From Marinobacter halophilus (GTDB lineage Bacteria > Pseudomonadota > Gammaproteobacteria > Pseudomonadales > Oleiphilaceae): a DNA stretch of 64,000 bases. Positions 16,974 through 25,990 of the stretch are shown here, one piece after another. Numbering within the stretch: the first letter of the stretch is position 1; each line of letters opens with the position of its first letter. The notes under the pieces are model-generated. The model ran no database searches. It had not been told where the DNA came from and saw only the letters and a list, made by a program, of their open reading frames with translations. Made by a program: the position numbers and the translations under genes. The stretch lies in NCBI RefSeq assembly GCF_003007685.1, contig NZ_PXNN01000013.1, positions 124,001 to 188,000 on the forward strand. Direction: 5' to 3'.

Positions 16974-18875
16974 TCAGAATGAGTAGGAAACACTAGCACT
17001 CACGAAATCGCGGTCGGTCAACTCGTTATACGGCTTGCCGCCGAAAAAGTTGGTATAGCCGATGTTGCCGGTGATTCTGTTTTGGTAAACAGCTTGCAGC
17101 GACAGGCCAATCGCCTTGCTGCCTTCGTTAAACGCACCACCTGGCTGCGGGGAATAACCTTTCACGTCATGGCTCCAGGCCAACTGAGGTGACAAGTTAA
17201 TGCCGGCAAAGGCGTTGGGGTAATCCCAGACCAGACGCGAACGGTAGCCCCATGAAAATGAGGTTGTAAAGCCTTCGTTGTTGCAGTAGTTGGTGTTGAT
17301 GTTCGTGCCTGATTGCGGCGAATTGTCAACACACAAATCTCGTCCGTCAACTCCAGAAACTGTACCGTTGCCGAAAGTACCTGAACGACCGTATCGGGCC
17401 TCGTCATAGCTCGGAAGATCATGTACGTAAGTTGCACCAAACTCCGTTATAAGTGACATCCGACTGGCACCCATCACTTGATCGAAGAATTTGATCAAAG
17501 TGAACTGAGCCTGTGACACACCAAAACGGTCATACCCGTCAACCTCTTGACCACTCAACTCGCTGATGTTACTAGCTCCAGCTTCTTTCACGCGCTGCTG
17601 TGCCAAAAGACTGAATGGTTCACCGCTACCGTCGCCTTTGAGAAATTGCGCACCACCGGTAAGCAATTCAAATGCGTTCCATTGCAACGGGACGTTGTCA
17701 CGAAAGCTGTATTCGGCGCCCAAAGACCAACCGCCCGATACTGTTGTATTGATACTGACACCGTATAGATCAATATTTTCAGGGTACTCAATAAAATAAG
17801 AGGGGAACCTCTGCCCTGCGCCTGGGTCACTTACAACGCCACTTACGTAGGGCAATCGGCTATTGTATTTAATGTAATAAAAGCCTAGCTCGGAATCATT
17901 AAGGGCAGGCACATACCAGCGAAGCGCTACACCAAACTGGTCTTTGGAGTCGGCCTCTTTATCGGCTAAACGAGGCGCCACAAAGCCCTGCGCCAGTGCT
18001 TGCGAGTCTGACAGTTGACCCGCCAGTAAAACAGGGCCGCACCCATCAGCCGCGAAATCGTTAGTGGAGAAGAAGGTTCCACAATCGTCAGGGCGTATGG
18101 GCTCCCAGTCTGCCTGTACGAAGGCTTCTACGGTAACCGATTCAGTAAGACCCGCTGACACATAGAACATTTCCACCGGCAACAAAGCATCTTTCAGCTC
18201 GGAGCCGGGAGCACGAAAGGCGGGAACGTCAACCGGGTTAATAGTATTGATGCCGCCCGGTATAAACGTGCTTTCACCCCAGCTAACTACCTGCTTACCA
18301 TAACGGGCACTGACAGGCGTATTGCCAAAATACCAGTCGGTAAAAATGTAAGCATCTAGAATCTCCCCACCGGACGCATTGCCCTTAGCACTGTCGTTAA
18401 GCTCTCTCTGCTGGCCCACATCGTCTATGGCGCGGCTTTCATCTTTGAGCTCAAAGTCGTACCAGTAACGGCCACGTATCAAGCCACCCACCCGGGTAAG
18501 CACGTTGCTGTTGACAGCGTAATCCAGGAACAGCTCACTGTTGCCTTTGACATTTTTTGAATAGGTATCGCCCTTGTCGAAATTCAGGTTACCGTCGTCG
18601 TAGTTGTTTGTGGATGCGCCGATATTCGCAAAATCCGGATCACCACCCTGAGAAACAGGCGCGTATTCCGGCCCAAGGTTACCCTGCGAAATCAGGCGTT
18701 TGTCTTGGTTTTGGGTTCTCCAACCCACACCAGCTGACAGCGTGGTATTGAACTGCGCGTCGACATCACCCATGTAAAAGGAAATAGCAGAAGCCGGGGC
18801 GGATACGCCGGCGGCGATGGCGACGGCAAGTGGTAACTTGGTCCAGCGCTGCCACGGTTGAGTTTTTCTTGTCAT
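16974..18875 (-). CDS. DUF1302-family outer-membrane protein
   Basis: The partner of the DUF1329 protein. ATG 18875 gives 633 residues with a Sec signal (LPLAVAIAAGVSAPASA cleaved before ISFYMGD); the open frame to 18968 is too long, and a GGAG lies about 10 nt upstream of 18875. The mature protein is a series of porin-like strands with the family motifs TTLSAGVGWR, ARYGKQVVSWGES, GGINTINPVD and a C-terminal aromatic strand (FVSASVSYSF). A beta-barrel in the outer membrane is inferred. It heads a two-gene operon with DUF1329; a TATAGT box at 18967-18972 is a possible -10. Confidence 0.9.
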   Translation of the reverse strand: MTRKTQPWQRWTKLPLAVAIAAGVSAPASAISFYMGDVDAQFNTTLSAGVGWRTQNQDKRLISQGNLGPEYAPVSQGGDPDFANIGASTNNYDDGNLNFDKGDTYSKNVKGNSELFLDYAVNSNVLTRVGGLIRGRYWYDFELKDESRAIDDVGQQRELNDSAKGNASGGEILDAYIFTDWYFGNTPVSARYGKQVVSWGESTFIPGGINTINPVDVPAFRAPGSELKDALLPVEMFYVSAGLTESVTVEAFVQADWEPIRPDDCGTFFSTNDFAADGCGPVLLAGQLSDSQALAQGFVAPRLADKEADSKDQFGVALRWYVPALNDSELGFYYIKYNSRLPYVSGVVSDPGAGQRFPSYFIEYPENIDLYGVSINTTVSGGWSLGAEYSFRDNVPLQWNAFELLTGGAQFLKGDGSGEPFSLLAQQRVKEAGASNISELSGQEVDGYDRFGVSQAQFTLIKFFDQVMGASRMSLITEFGATYVHDLPSYDEARYGRSGTFGNGTVSGVDGRDLCVDNSPQSGTNINTNYCNNEGFTTSFSWGYRSRLVWDYPNAFAGINLSPQLAWSHDVKGYSPQPGGAFNEGSKAIGLSLQAVYQNRITGNIGYTNFFGGKPYNELTDRDFVSASVSYSF

Positions 18876-19094
18876 TGGAAGCCTACTCCGTTGTTGTTCT
18901 GAGTCGCTGCTCGGTTGTTCTGGTTTGGTCTCTTGGCGGCTGTGCATACAGTGCCGTGATGCTTGCACTATAGCTAAGGGCTTTCGGGGCTTTGATCAGT
19001 CAAAAGTATGATTTTGCTGTCACTCTCTATCCCGCCGTGTTTTCGCACTCCCTCACTATAGACAAGATTCGGGAGTGCAACCACTTCGGCTCGG

Positions 19095-20279
19095 TTACAA
19101 CAATTCGATCGCCATGGCCGTGGCTTCACCACCACCAATGCACAAAGCTGCCACACCTTTTTTCTTGCCATAATGCTTCAGGGCGTGCATCAGTGTGACC
19201 AGTAAACGGGAGCCGGTAGAACCTACCGGGTGGCCCTGGGCGCAGGCGCCGCCATGGATATTGACCTTTTCCGGATCCAGGCCAAGCTCTTTGATTGGCA
19301 TCATGGCGACCATGGCGAAAGCTTCGTTGATTTCGAACAGATCAACTTCGTCTTTGCTCCAGCCGGCTTTTTCCAGCAGTGACTGAATCGCGCCAACCGG
19401 GGCGCAGGTAAATTCGGACGGGTGCTGGGATTGGGTGCTGTGGGCAACAATTCGTGCCATCGGCTTCAGCCCGCGCTTTTCGGCTTCGGATTCGCGCATC
19501 AGTACCAGGGCAGAGGCGCCGTCTGAAATAGAGGAGGCATTGGCCGCAGTTACCGTGCCGTCTTTCGCGAAGGCCGGGCGCAGGGTGGGTATTTTCTCGA
19601 TGTTGGCGTTGTGAGGCTGCTCGTCGTCTTCAACAACCACGTCGCCTTTACGGGTCTTGACCGTAACCGGGATGATCTCGTCTTTTAACAGACCTTCTTC
19701 GATGGCTTTTTTTGCCCGGGTCAGAGAAGTAACGGCGTACTGATCCATCTCTTCGCGGGTGTAGCCTTTTTTGTCCGCCATTTCCTGCGCAAAAGCGCCC
19801 ATCAGTCGGCCTGTTTCAGCGTCTTCAAGGCCATCCAGAAACATGTGATCCTGCGGCGCCTGGCCAGGCCCCATGCGATAGCCCTGGCGGGCGCCAAGCA
19901 GCACGTAGGGCGCATTGGACATGCTTTCCATGCCGCCAGCAACCATGACGTTGTTGGTTCCGGCTTTGATCAGGTCATGAGCAAACATGGCAGCTTTCAT
20001 GCCAGAGCCACACAGTTTGTTGATGGTGGTGGCACCGGTGCTGTCCGGCAGGCCCGCCTTACGCATGGCCTGGCGTGCAGGGCCCTGCTTCAGGCCGGCG
20101 GGCAGTACGTTGCCCATGATCACTTCCTGAATGTCGGTCGGCTGCAGGCCAGCGCGCTTGACCGCTTCGGCGATGGAAATGGCACCCAATTCCGGGGCGG
20201 ACACCGGGGCAAGGCTGCCCATGAATCCACCCATCGGAGTGCGTACACCGCTGACAATGACTACGTTGTCCTGGCTCAT
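19095..20279 (-). CDS. Acetyl-CoA C-acetyltransferase (thiolase II family)
   Basis: A 394-residue biosynthetic-type thiolase that condenses or cleaves acetoacetyl-CoA or longer 3-ketoacyl-CoA. All catalytic residues are present: nucleophilic Cys90 in NKLCGSGMKAAMF, His350 in CAQGHPVGSTGSR and Cys380 in ALCIGGGEAT. Substrate range (AtoB/PhaA type versus FadA type) cannot be fixed from sequence; the length and the C-terminus favour the acetoacetyl-CoA group. It is transcribed toward the DUF1302 gene with about 220 nt between, so common regulation with the envelope pair is possible but unproven. Confidence 0.9.
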   Translation of the reverse strand: MSQDNVVIVSGVRTPMGGFMGSLAPVSAPELGAISIAEAVKRAGLQPTDIQEVIMGNVLPAGLKQGPARQAMRKAGLPDSTGATTINKLCGSGMKAAMFAHDLIKAGTNNVMVAGGMESMSNAPYVLLGARQGYRMGPGQAPQDHMFLDGLEDAETGRLMGAFAQEMADKKGYTREEMDQYAVTSLTRAKKAIEEGLLKDEIIPVTVKTRKGDVVVEDDEQPHNANIEKIPTLRPAFAKDGTVTAANASSISDGASALVLMRESEAEKRGLKPMARIVAHSTQSQHPSEFTCAPVGAIQSLLEKAGWSKDEVDLFEINEAFAMVAMMPIKELGLDPEKVNIHGGACAQGHPVGSTGSRLLVTLMHALKHYGKKKGVAALCIGGGEATAMAIELL

Positions 20280-20320
20280 GTTGTGACCTCTCTGTTTGAT
20301 ATTTGGTTTTGGCTCGGCTC

Positions 20321-20384
20321 TTGGTGATTGGGGTCAGTCTCCTTCGGGGACAGACCCCGTAGATCGACCCGTAGATCGAGACCC
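20321..20384. repeat. Small palindrome plus short tandem repeat between thiolase and zapE
   Basis: An imperfect GGGGTCAGTCTCC/GGGACAGACCCC hairpin with a TTCG loop is followed by a direct repeat of gtagatcga separated by ccc. The GGGGACAGACCCC-type palindrome resembles small dispersed repeats I have seen in other proteobacteria. It may end zapE transcription, but no T-tract is evident. Confidence 0.4.
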
Positions 20385-20389
20385 GCTGA

Positions 20390-21523
20390 TTAAGGCTTGT
20401 GGGGTGCTTCCAGGTATTCCTGGGATTGCATCTCCAACAACCGTGATTCGGTGCGTTCGAATTCGAAACTCAGGCGGCCGCCGGAATAGAGCTGGGTGAT
20501 CGGGACGGCGGCGGAGATGATGACTTTGACGTTTCGATCGTAAAATTCGTCGATCATGTTGACGAAGCGACGGGCCTGGTCGTCCTTGTCACCCCCCAGC
20601 ACCGGTACGTTACTGACGATGATGGCATGGAACTGGCGAGCCATTTCGATGTAATCGTTCTGGCTGCGAGGGCCGTCGCACACATCTGTAAAGTCGAACC
20701 AGACCACGTCGTCAGCATGGGCCTGGGCCGGAATCTTGCGTCCGTTTATTTCCATGCTTCTGCTGTGCTTGCCGACCTCAAGGGCCAGCGCGTCAAAACT
20801 GTTGCGCAGGCTGATATCGGCCTGATCATCCAGCGGGCAGTGATAAAGCTCGGCCTGCTCCAGGGTTCGCAGACGGTAATCGACACCGCCATCGACGTTC
20901 ACCACGTCAGTGTGTGCTTTGACAAGTTCGATCGCGGGCAGAAAGCGGGCACGCTGAAGGCCATCTTTATAGAGTCCGTCGGGCACGATGTTGGAGGTGC
21001 ACACCAGGGTAACGCCTCGCCCGAACAAGCCGTCCATTAAGGTTGCCAGAATCATGGCGTCGCCAATATCGGAGACAAAGAACTCGTCGAAGCAGATCAC
21101 GCGGGCTTCATCGGCGAACTTCCTGGCCACCAGGTCGAGAGGGTTCTTCTCGCCCTTCAGCGCTTTGAGTTCACTATGAACGCGCTGCATGAAGCGGTGA
21201 AAGTGCACGCGCATTTTGCGGTCGAACGGCAGCGCTTCAAAGAACGTATCCATCAGGTAGGTTTTGCCACGGCCTACGCCACCCCAGAAGTACAAACCTT
21301 TGACTGGAGCCTCCATGCCTTTTTTGAGTTTGCGGCGGAGTTTGGTCAGGCGTTTGTTGCGATCACTTTCGGCTTCGACCAGTTTGTCGTACAGTGCCTG
21401 AAGGCGTCGAACGGCGTCTTCCTGGGCCGGGTCCTTGAGAAAGTCCGGGCGTTCAAGATCCTTTTGGTAACGTTCCCAAGGGGTCAGGTTCGCTTCGGTT
21501 TCGGAGGACATGGCTGCTGTCAT
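20390..21523 (-). CDS. zapE: Cell division ATPase ZapE (AFG1/LACE1 family)
   Basis: A 377-residue AAA-type ATPase. ZapE in E. coli associates with the Z-ring and affects FtsZ filament stability. Walker A GGVGRGKT is at residues 81-88, Walker B is VICFDEFFVSDIGDA, and the sensor region LVCTSNIVPDGLY and C-terminal SRLLEMQSQEYL are as in the family. ATG at 21523 is used; 21511 is an in-frame alternative. It is divergent from zapG, also a division/envelope-associated gene, the two separated by 200 nt. Confidence 0.94.
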   Translation of the reverse strand: MTAAMSSETEANLTPWERYQKDLERPDFLKDPAQEDAVRRLQALYDKLVEAESDRNKRLTKLRRKLKKGMEAPVKGLYFWGGVGRGKTYLMDTFFEALPFDRKMRVHFHRFMQRVHSELKALKGEKNPLDLVARKFADEARVICFDEFFVSDIGDAMILATLMDGLFGRGVTLVCTSNIVPDGLYKDGLQRARFLPAIELVKAHTDVVNVDGGVDYRLRTLEQAELYHCPLDDQADISLRNSFDALALEVGKHSRSMEINGRKIPAQAHADDVVWFDFTDVCDGPRSQNDYIEMARQFHAIIVSNVPVLGGDKDDQARRFVNMIDEFYDRNVKVIISAAVPITQLYSGGRLSFEFERTESRLLEMQSQEYLEAPHKP

Positions 21524-21723
21524 CAGGGGTTCCCGGGTTTGGATGGTATTGGAATCAGGGCGTAGTATTGTCGCTTATTTGGCGCTTTTTCGCTACGCCG
21601 CGGGGGCTTTGGGGCAATACGACGATTGGCGCAGTGTTTCGGCATGGGCGCAATCGACTTGGGGGGTTATACTCTTCGAATGGGGATTGGCTCACTCGCA
21701 CGCAATGAAAGGACGATTTTTTT

Positions 21724-22158
21724 ATGACAAACCTGATTCTGGCGGCGATTGTCGCGTTGGTAGTTGGCCTTGTCATCGGGATTCTGTTTGGCCGCTCGGG
21801 CCAGGGAGCAACACTGCGACAGCGCCGGGCGGAGCAGCAAATTGATGAGTTGCGCAGTGAGTTTACTCGCTATCAGGCGCAGGTGAACGAGCATTTTATG
21901 GAGTCTTCACAGCTGCTGCGGCGGTTCAATGATGCTTACCGTGATGTGAATCAGCATATGGCACGCGGGGCGAACCGGCTGTGCAATGACGAGGACTGGA
22001 TGGATCAGGTTGGCCAGGATTCATCAGGCCGGTTGGAGCATGGCAATAGTGAAACATCCGAGCCGCCACGGGATTATGCGCCTAAGGATGATCCTGAAGA
22101 CAAGGGCACTCTTGCCGAGGATTACGGTCTGAGAAAAGGCGAAAAGCGGCCGGCTTAA
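21724..22158 (+). CDS. zapG: ZapG (YhcB/DUF1043) inner-membrane cell-envelope protein
   Basis: A 144-residue protein with one N-terminal transmembrane helix (residues about 4-22, LILAAIVALVVGLVIGILFG) and a cytoplasmic coiled-coil (QIDELRSEFTRYQAQVNEHF, then the LLRRFNDAYRDVNQHMARGA motif), which is the DUF1043 signature. The E. coli homologue YhcB/ZapG links envelope growth and division. The C-terminal acidic, low-complexity tail is variable in the family. The gene converges on the Nif3-like gene: its stop at 22158 abuts that gene's end at 22159. Confidence 0.9.
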   Translation: MTNLILAAIVALVVGLVIGILFGRSGQGATLRQRRAEQQIDELRSEFTRYQAQVNEHFMESSQLLRRFNDAYRDVNQHMARGANRLCNDEDWMDQVGQDSSGRLEHGNSETSEPPRDYAPKDDPEDKGTLAEDYGLRKGEKRPA

Positions 22159-22902
22159 TTACACCGGGTTGTCGCAATCGATAAACCTGTGAGCAACCCC
22201 AAACCCTTCTGAAATTGCCTTACCCAGTGCCTGAACGCCATACCGCTCAGTGGCGTGATGGCCCGCGGCGTAATAGTGGATTCCGCACTCTCTGGCTGTG
22301 TGGGTGGTCGGTTCTGAAATCTCTCCGCTTATGTAGGCGTCCACGCCTGCGTCCAATGCTGCATTGATAAACCCTTGGGCGGCGCCGGTGCACCAGGCGA
22401 CGGTTTTGATTTCGGCTTTGCCCTGGCCTACGTGCAGTGGTTGACGATTCAACGCTCGGGCGATGTAAAGGCCGAAGTGTTCAGGAGCCATGGGCTCGGG
22501 CAATTCGCCTTGCCAGAGCAGGCCGCCCAGTGGGCGGGGGTTCTGGATGTTGAGAACGTCGGCCAGTTGGCGGTTGTTGCCGTAGTCGGGGTGGTCGTCT
22601 AGTGGGAGGTGGTAGGCGACGAGGTTGATGTCGTTGTCGAGTAGCTGTTTGATGCGGTTTTTCTTCATGCTGCGGATGGTCTGGTCTTCGCCTTTCCAGA
22701 AGTAGCCGTGGTGGACGAGGATCATGTCGGCGTTTTGTTTGATGGCGGCGTCGATGAGTGCCTGGGAGGCGGTGACGCCGGTGATGACGGTATTAACCTC
22801 CGACTTTCCTTCCACCTGGAGGCCGTTTGGGCAATAGTCCTGGAAGTTTTCTGGCTGGAGCCATTCGTTGATTTTATTCAGGATGTCGTTGCGGTTTGCC
22901 AT
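22159..22902 (-). CDS. Nif3-like dinuclear metal-centre protein (YbgI family)
   Basis: A 247-residue member of the Nif3/YbgI family, toroidal hexamers with a two-metal site whose cellular role is uncertain. Metal-binding motifs are LVHHGYFWKG and the C-terminal AGHHATERYGVQALG; the YCPNGLQVEG N-terminal motif is also present. ATG 22902 (MANRNDILN) is chosen: the longer frame to 23028 runs through a family A foldback repeat and would add repeat-derived residues. The A1 element lies 57 nt upstream, between this gene and hisC. Confidence 0.9.
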   Translation of the reverse strand: MANRNDILNKINEWLQPENFQDYCPNGLQVEGKSEVNTVITGVTASQALIDAAIKQNADMILVHHGYFWKGEDQTIRSMKKNRIKQLLDNDINLVAYHLPLDDHPDYGNNRQLADVLNIQNPRPLGGLLWQGELPEPMAPEHFGLYIARALNRQPLHVGQGKAEIKTVAWCTGAAQGFINAALDAGVDAYISGEISEPTTHTARECGIHYYAAGHHATERYGVQALGKAISEGFGVAHRFIDCDNPV

Positions 22903-22959
22903 GGTTACGCCTCCTGGCTTTGGGGGATCGGGGACCGGCGCTTCAGGTTTCGTGCAATG

Positions 22960-23070
22960 TAAGGGGCTGGCAGGGCTTTCCAAAAAACGCTCCTTCGGCA
23001 CATCCATGTGGCGCTTGGGCTCCGCCATCCCTGGCTCCGCACATTTTTGGAAAGCCCTGCCAGCCCCTTA
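22960..23070 (+). repeat. Family A foldback element A1
   Basis: A 27-bp perfect inverted repeat (22960-22986 with 23044-23070) encloses a 57-nt core. The core holds a CACAT-CC-ATGTG hairpin and a GCCA-TCCC-TGGC hairpin, both on the plus strand. It is the type 1 core shared with A3, A5 and A6. It lies between hisC (ends 23119) and the Nif3-like gene. The inner arm TTTCCAAAAA is shared by most family A copies; the outer arm (TAAGGGGCTGGCAGGGC) is unique to this locus. Confidence 0.9.
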
Positions 23071-23118
23071 CTGCTAACTTGGTGAGCGCCGACCCCTCGT
23101 TCAGGCTTATCGCTCTGT

Positions 23119-24171
23119 CTAAATTGAAGCTAATCCTTTGATCAAGGCATTGTTTTGTTCAGCGGTGCCGATGGTGATTCTCAGGAAGTCACTGATCCGC
23201 GGCTTGTTAAAATGCCGAACAATGACGCCTTGCTCTCTCAGTTTGGCCGCGAGGTCTGCACCGGCGTGTTCCGGGTGGCGAGCAAAGACGAAGTTCGCTT
23301 TGGATGGCAGTACTTCGAAGCCCAGGCTTTCCAGTTCAGCCGTCACTCTTTCCCGCTCGCTGATGACGCCCTGACGGCTTTTTTCAAACCAATCACGATC
23401 CTCAAAAGCGGCAATGGCGCCCACCAGGGCGAGTCGGTCCAGTGGATAGGAGTTGAAGCTGTCTTTAACGCGGTTCAGGGCTTCGATCAGCTCTTCGTTA
23501 CCCACCGCAAAGCCTACCCGTAGGCCCGCCAACGAACGTGCCTTGGACAGGGTCTGGCTGACCAGAAGGTTCGGGTATTTATCCACCAGGGTAATCGCTG
23601 TCTCGCCACCAAAATCGACATAGGCCTCATCGACCACCACCACGCTGTCGGGGTTAGCATTGAGAATATCTTCCACATGCTCGAGCCCGAGGTAGCGGCC
23701 GGTCGGCGCGTTAGGGTTCGGGAAGATGATGCCGCCGTTGGCTTGTTTGTAGTCGTCCGGGTTGATTTCGAAGCTGTCGGTCAGCGGGATAACGTTGCTT
23801 TCGATTTGGTACAGTCCGCAATACACCGGGTAGAAGCTGTAGGTAACGTCAGGAAACAGTATCGGCTTGTCGTGCTTCAACAGCCCCTGAAAGATATGCG
23901 CCAGGACTTCGTCTGAGCCGTTGCCGACGAAGACCTGTCTCGCCTTTACGCCATAGTAGTTGGCGATCGATTCTTTCAGCGCCAGGCCTTCAGGGTCTGG
24001 ATACAAACGCAGGTTATCGTTCAGTTCCGACTGGATGGCTTCGATGACTTTCGGCGAGGGTCCGAAAGGATTTTCGTTGGTGTTCAGTTTTACCAGGTTA
24101 GCCATCTTGGGCTGCTCGCCGGGAACGTAAGGCTGCAGCTTGCTGACCAGTGAACTCCAGTATTTACTCAT
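23119..24171 (-). CDS. hisC: Histidinol-phosphate aminotransferase HisC
   Basis: A 350-residue PLP-dependent aminotransferase converting imidazole-acetol phosphate and glutamate to histidinol phosphate. Family motifs include [12 protein letters not shown] near the N-terminus, [10 protein letters not shown], the cofactor-contacting [10 protein letters not shown], and the PLP-lysine region [20 protein letters not shown] 24171 ([15 protein letters not shown]) is used because the open frame upstream to 24372 crosses the A2 foldback element. It follows hisD on the same strand, the normal pseudomonad order, but with an intervening 262 nt including the repeat. Confidence 0.95.
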   Translation of the reverse strand: MSKYWSSLVSKLQPYVPGEQPKMANLVKLNTNENPFGPSPKVIEAIQSELNDNLRLYPDPEGLALKESIANYYGVKARQVFVGNGSDEVLAHIFQGLLKHDKPILFPDVTYSFYPVYCGLYQIESNVIPLTDSFEINPDDYKQANGGIIFPNPNAPTGRYLGLEHVEDILNANPDSVVVVDEAYVDFGGETAITLVDKYPNLLVSQTLSKARSLAGLRVGFAVGNEELIEALNRVKDSFNSYPLDRLALVGAIAAFEDRDWFEKSRQGVISERERVTAELESLGFEVLPSKANFVFARHPEHAGADLAAKLREQGVIVRHFNKPRISDFLRITIGTAEQNNALIKGLASI

Positions 24172-24234
24172 TTCTAATGCACTCCGGTATGGTGCAGGAG
24201 CAGGCCTGGTTGTTGTCGTTTGGGTGCCGGAGTA

Positions 24235-24334
24235 TGGCTGGCGGGGCTTTCCAAAAACCGCTACGAGCACATCCATGTGCGCTTCTCTCAGGCCATCCCT
24301 GGCCTTCGAAATTTTTGGAAAGCCCCGCCAGCCA
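24235..24334 (+). repeat. Family A foldback element A2
   Basis: A 23-bp perfect inverted repeat (24235-24257 with 24312-24334) around a 54-nt type 2 core. The core again has CACAT-CC-ATGTG and an AGGCCA-TCCC-TGGCCT hairpin, but the linkers differ from type 1 (cttctctcaggcc and cttcgaaa). It lies 64 nt upstream of hisC and 98 nt downstream of hisD. Its core matches A4, 29 kb away, almost base for base while the outer arms differ. Confidence 0.9.
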
Positions 24335-24432
24335 CACTCTACATGCTTCCGTGCCCAACCAGCCCTGCTCACAGAATTGTTCAGGGGATTCTAAAACGCC
24401 ACGCTGCCGACTCTATCGGCCAGCGAGGGCAA

Positions 24433-25737
24433 TTAATCTTTAATACGGTACTCAGCCGAGCGCGCGTGCGCGGTCAGGCCTTCGCCTCGCGCCAGCACCG
24501 ACGCAACGCGCCCCATACGATCCGCACCTTTGGAGGTGAAGCCGATCAGAGAGGATCGTTTCTGGAAGTCATACACGCCCAGGGGTGAACTAAACCGCGC
24601 GGTACCGCTGGTCGGCAGCACGTGGTTCGGGCCGGCGCAGTAGTCGCCGAGAGCTTCTGCCGTGTGCCGACCCATGAAAATAGCGCCGGCGTGGCGGATG
24701 TCGTCCAGCATCGCTTGCGGATCTTCCACGGAGAGCTCCAAGTGCTCTGGAGCGATGCGGTTAGACACCTCCGCCGCTTCTTTCAGATCAGCCACTTTGA
24801 TAAACGCACCCCGGCCAATCATCGATGTGCGGATAATTTTCTCCCGCTCCATGGTTGGCAGCAGTTTGTTGATGCTGGCTTCCACCGCATCCAGGAAATC
24901 CGCGTCCGGGCTCACCAGAATGCTCTGGGCCTGCTCATCGTGCTCAGCCTGGGAAAACAGATCCATCGCGATCCAGTCCGGATCGGTCTTGCCGTCACAG
25001 ATCACCAAAATTTCCGACGGCCCCGCAATCATATCGATGCCAACCACGCCGAACACCTCACGTTTGGCGGTGGCGACAAAAATATTGCCCGGCCCGACAA
25101 TCTTATCCACCGCCGGCACTGTTTCCGTGCCATAAGCCAACGCGCCCACCGCCTGCGCGCCACCGAGTGCAAACACCCGATCCACTCCGGCAATGGCCGC
25201 CGCCGCCAGCACCATATCGTTCACCACGCCATCCGGCGTCGGCACCACCATAATCAACTCGCCCACCCCCGCCACCTTCGCAGGAATTGCGTTCATCAAC
25301 ACCGACGACGGATACGCCGCCTTACCACCCGGCACATACAAACCGGCACGGTCGAGCGGCGTCACCTTCTGACCCAGAATCGTCCCGTCCTCATCCTGAT
25401 ACTGCCAGGATTGCTGATTCTGCCGCTCGTGATAATCCCGAACCCGCTCAGCCGCTTGTTCCAGCGCTTTCCGCTGATCCTGAGGAATCCTGGCCAACGC
25501 CGCCTGCAAACGATCCTGACCAATCTCCAGCTCCGCCATCGAACCAACCGTCAGCCGATCAAACTTCGCCGTAAACTCCAGCACCGCCGCATCGCCACGG
25601 GTTTTCACCTCATGCAGGATATGACGCACCGACTCGTTCACCTGATGATCCACACTGTCATCCCAGGCCAGCAGCTTGGCCAGCGCGCCGTCAAAGTCGC
25701 TCTGAGTGGTGTTCAGTCTGGTGATCTTGTCTGTCAT
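24433..25737 (-). CDS. hisD: Histidinol dehydrogenase HisD
   Basis: A 434-residue zinc- and NAD-dependent enzyme for the last two oxidations of histidine synthesis (histidinol to histidinal to histidine). Clear motifs include [51 protein letters not shown] and the C-terminal [19 protein letters not shown] with metal/catalytic histidines. Length is normal. On its coding strand the first 500 bases are conspicuously poor in A and C. Copies of family A repeats sit on both sides, so coupling to hisG and hisC translation is broken. Confidence 0.96.
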   Translation of the reverse strand: MTDKITRLNTTQSDFDGALAKLLAWDDSVDHQVNESVRHILHEVKTRGDAAVLEFTAKFDRLTVGSMAELEIGQDRLQAALARIPQDQRKALEQAAERVRDYHERQNQQSWQYQDEDGTILGQKVTPLDRAGLYVPGGKAAYPSSVLMNAIPAKVAGVGELIMVVPTPDGVVNDMVLAAAAIAGVDRVFALGGAQAVGALAYGTETVPAVDKIVGPGNIFVATAKREVFGVVGIDMIAGPSEILVICDGKTDPDWIAMDLFSQAEHDEQAQSILVSPDADFLDAVEASINKLLPTMEREKIIRTSMIGRGAFIKVADLKEAAEVSNRIAPEHLELSVEDPQAMLDDIRHAGAIFMGRHTAEALGDYCAGPNHVLPTSGTARFSSPLGVYDFQKRSSLIGFTSKGADRMGRVASVLARGEGLTAHARSAEYRIKD

Positions 25738-25843
25738 AGCTCGAATCCTGCTTTGGATTAATTACGCGTTCGCCGGAATACCAGCCGGCTAGTCTGGGAA
25801 TTGCTTGCGCGGGGCTGCTTACGCCAAACGTTGAGACGAGTGT

Positions 25844-25942
25844 TCAGGGTGGCCTTTCCAAAACTGTGCGGAGCCAGGGATGGCGGAGCCCAAGCGTCAC
25901 ATGGATGTGCCGAAGGAGCGTGTTTTGGAAAGGCCACCCTGA
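25844..25942 (-). repeat. Family A foldback element A3
   Basis: A 21-bp perfect inverted repeat (25844-25864 with 25922-25942) encloses a 57-nt type 1 core in the reverse orientation (the ATGTG-containing strand is minus). Beyond the perfect arms, pairing continues for a few bases as G.T/G-C pairs. It lies between hisG (ends 25991) and hisD (starts 25737). The outer arm TCAGGGTGGCC is locus-specific. Confidence 0.9.
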
Positions 25943-25990
25943 GCGCTCGTGCACCCAGCCAAAATCCCGAAAGCGCCGCGCGAGCGATTC

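Noticed and set aside
18960..18995. TTGACT and TATAGT as a sigma-70 promoter for the DUF1302 gene
   Set aside because: The spacing is about 25 nt instead of 16-18, so only the TATAGT alone is mentioned in the gene entry.
19044..19078. Hairpin GCACTCCC/GGGAGTGC after the thiolase gene as a terminator
   Set aside because: The loop is 18 nt and no T-tract follows on either strand, so the evidence is too weak to call.
24622..25761. 379-residue plus-strand open frame rich in His and Arg
   Set aside because: It is antisense to hisD; the composition follows from the skewed sequence there.
22960..25942. Family A repeats as a CRISPR array or riboswitches
   Set aside because: Copies are kilobases apart, no spacers or cas genes are seen, and they occur in different contexts and orientations, so neither an array nor a cis-regulatory aptamer fits.
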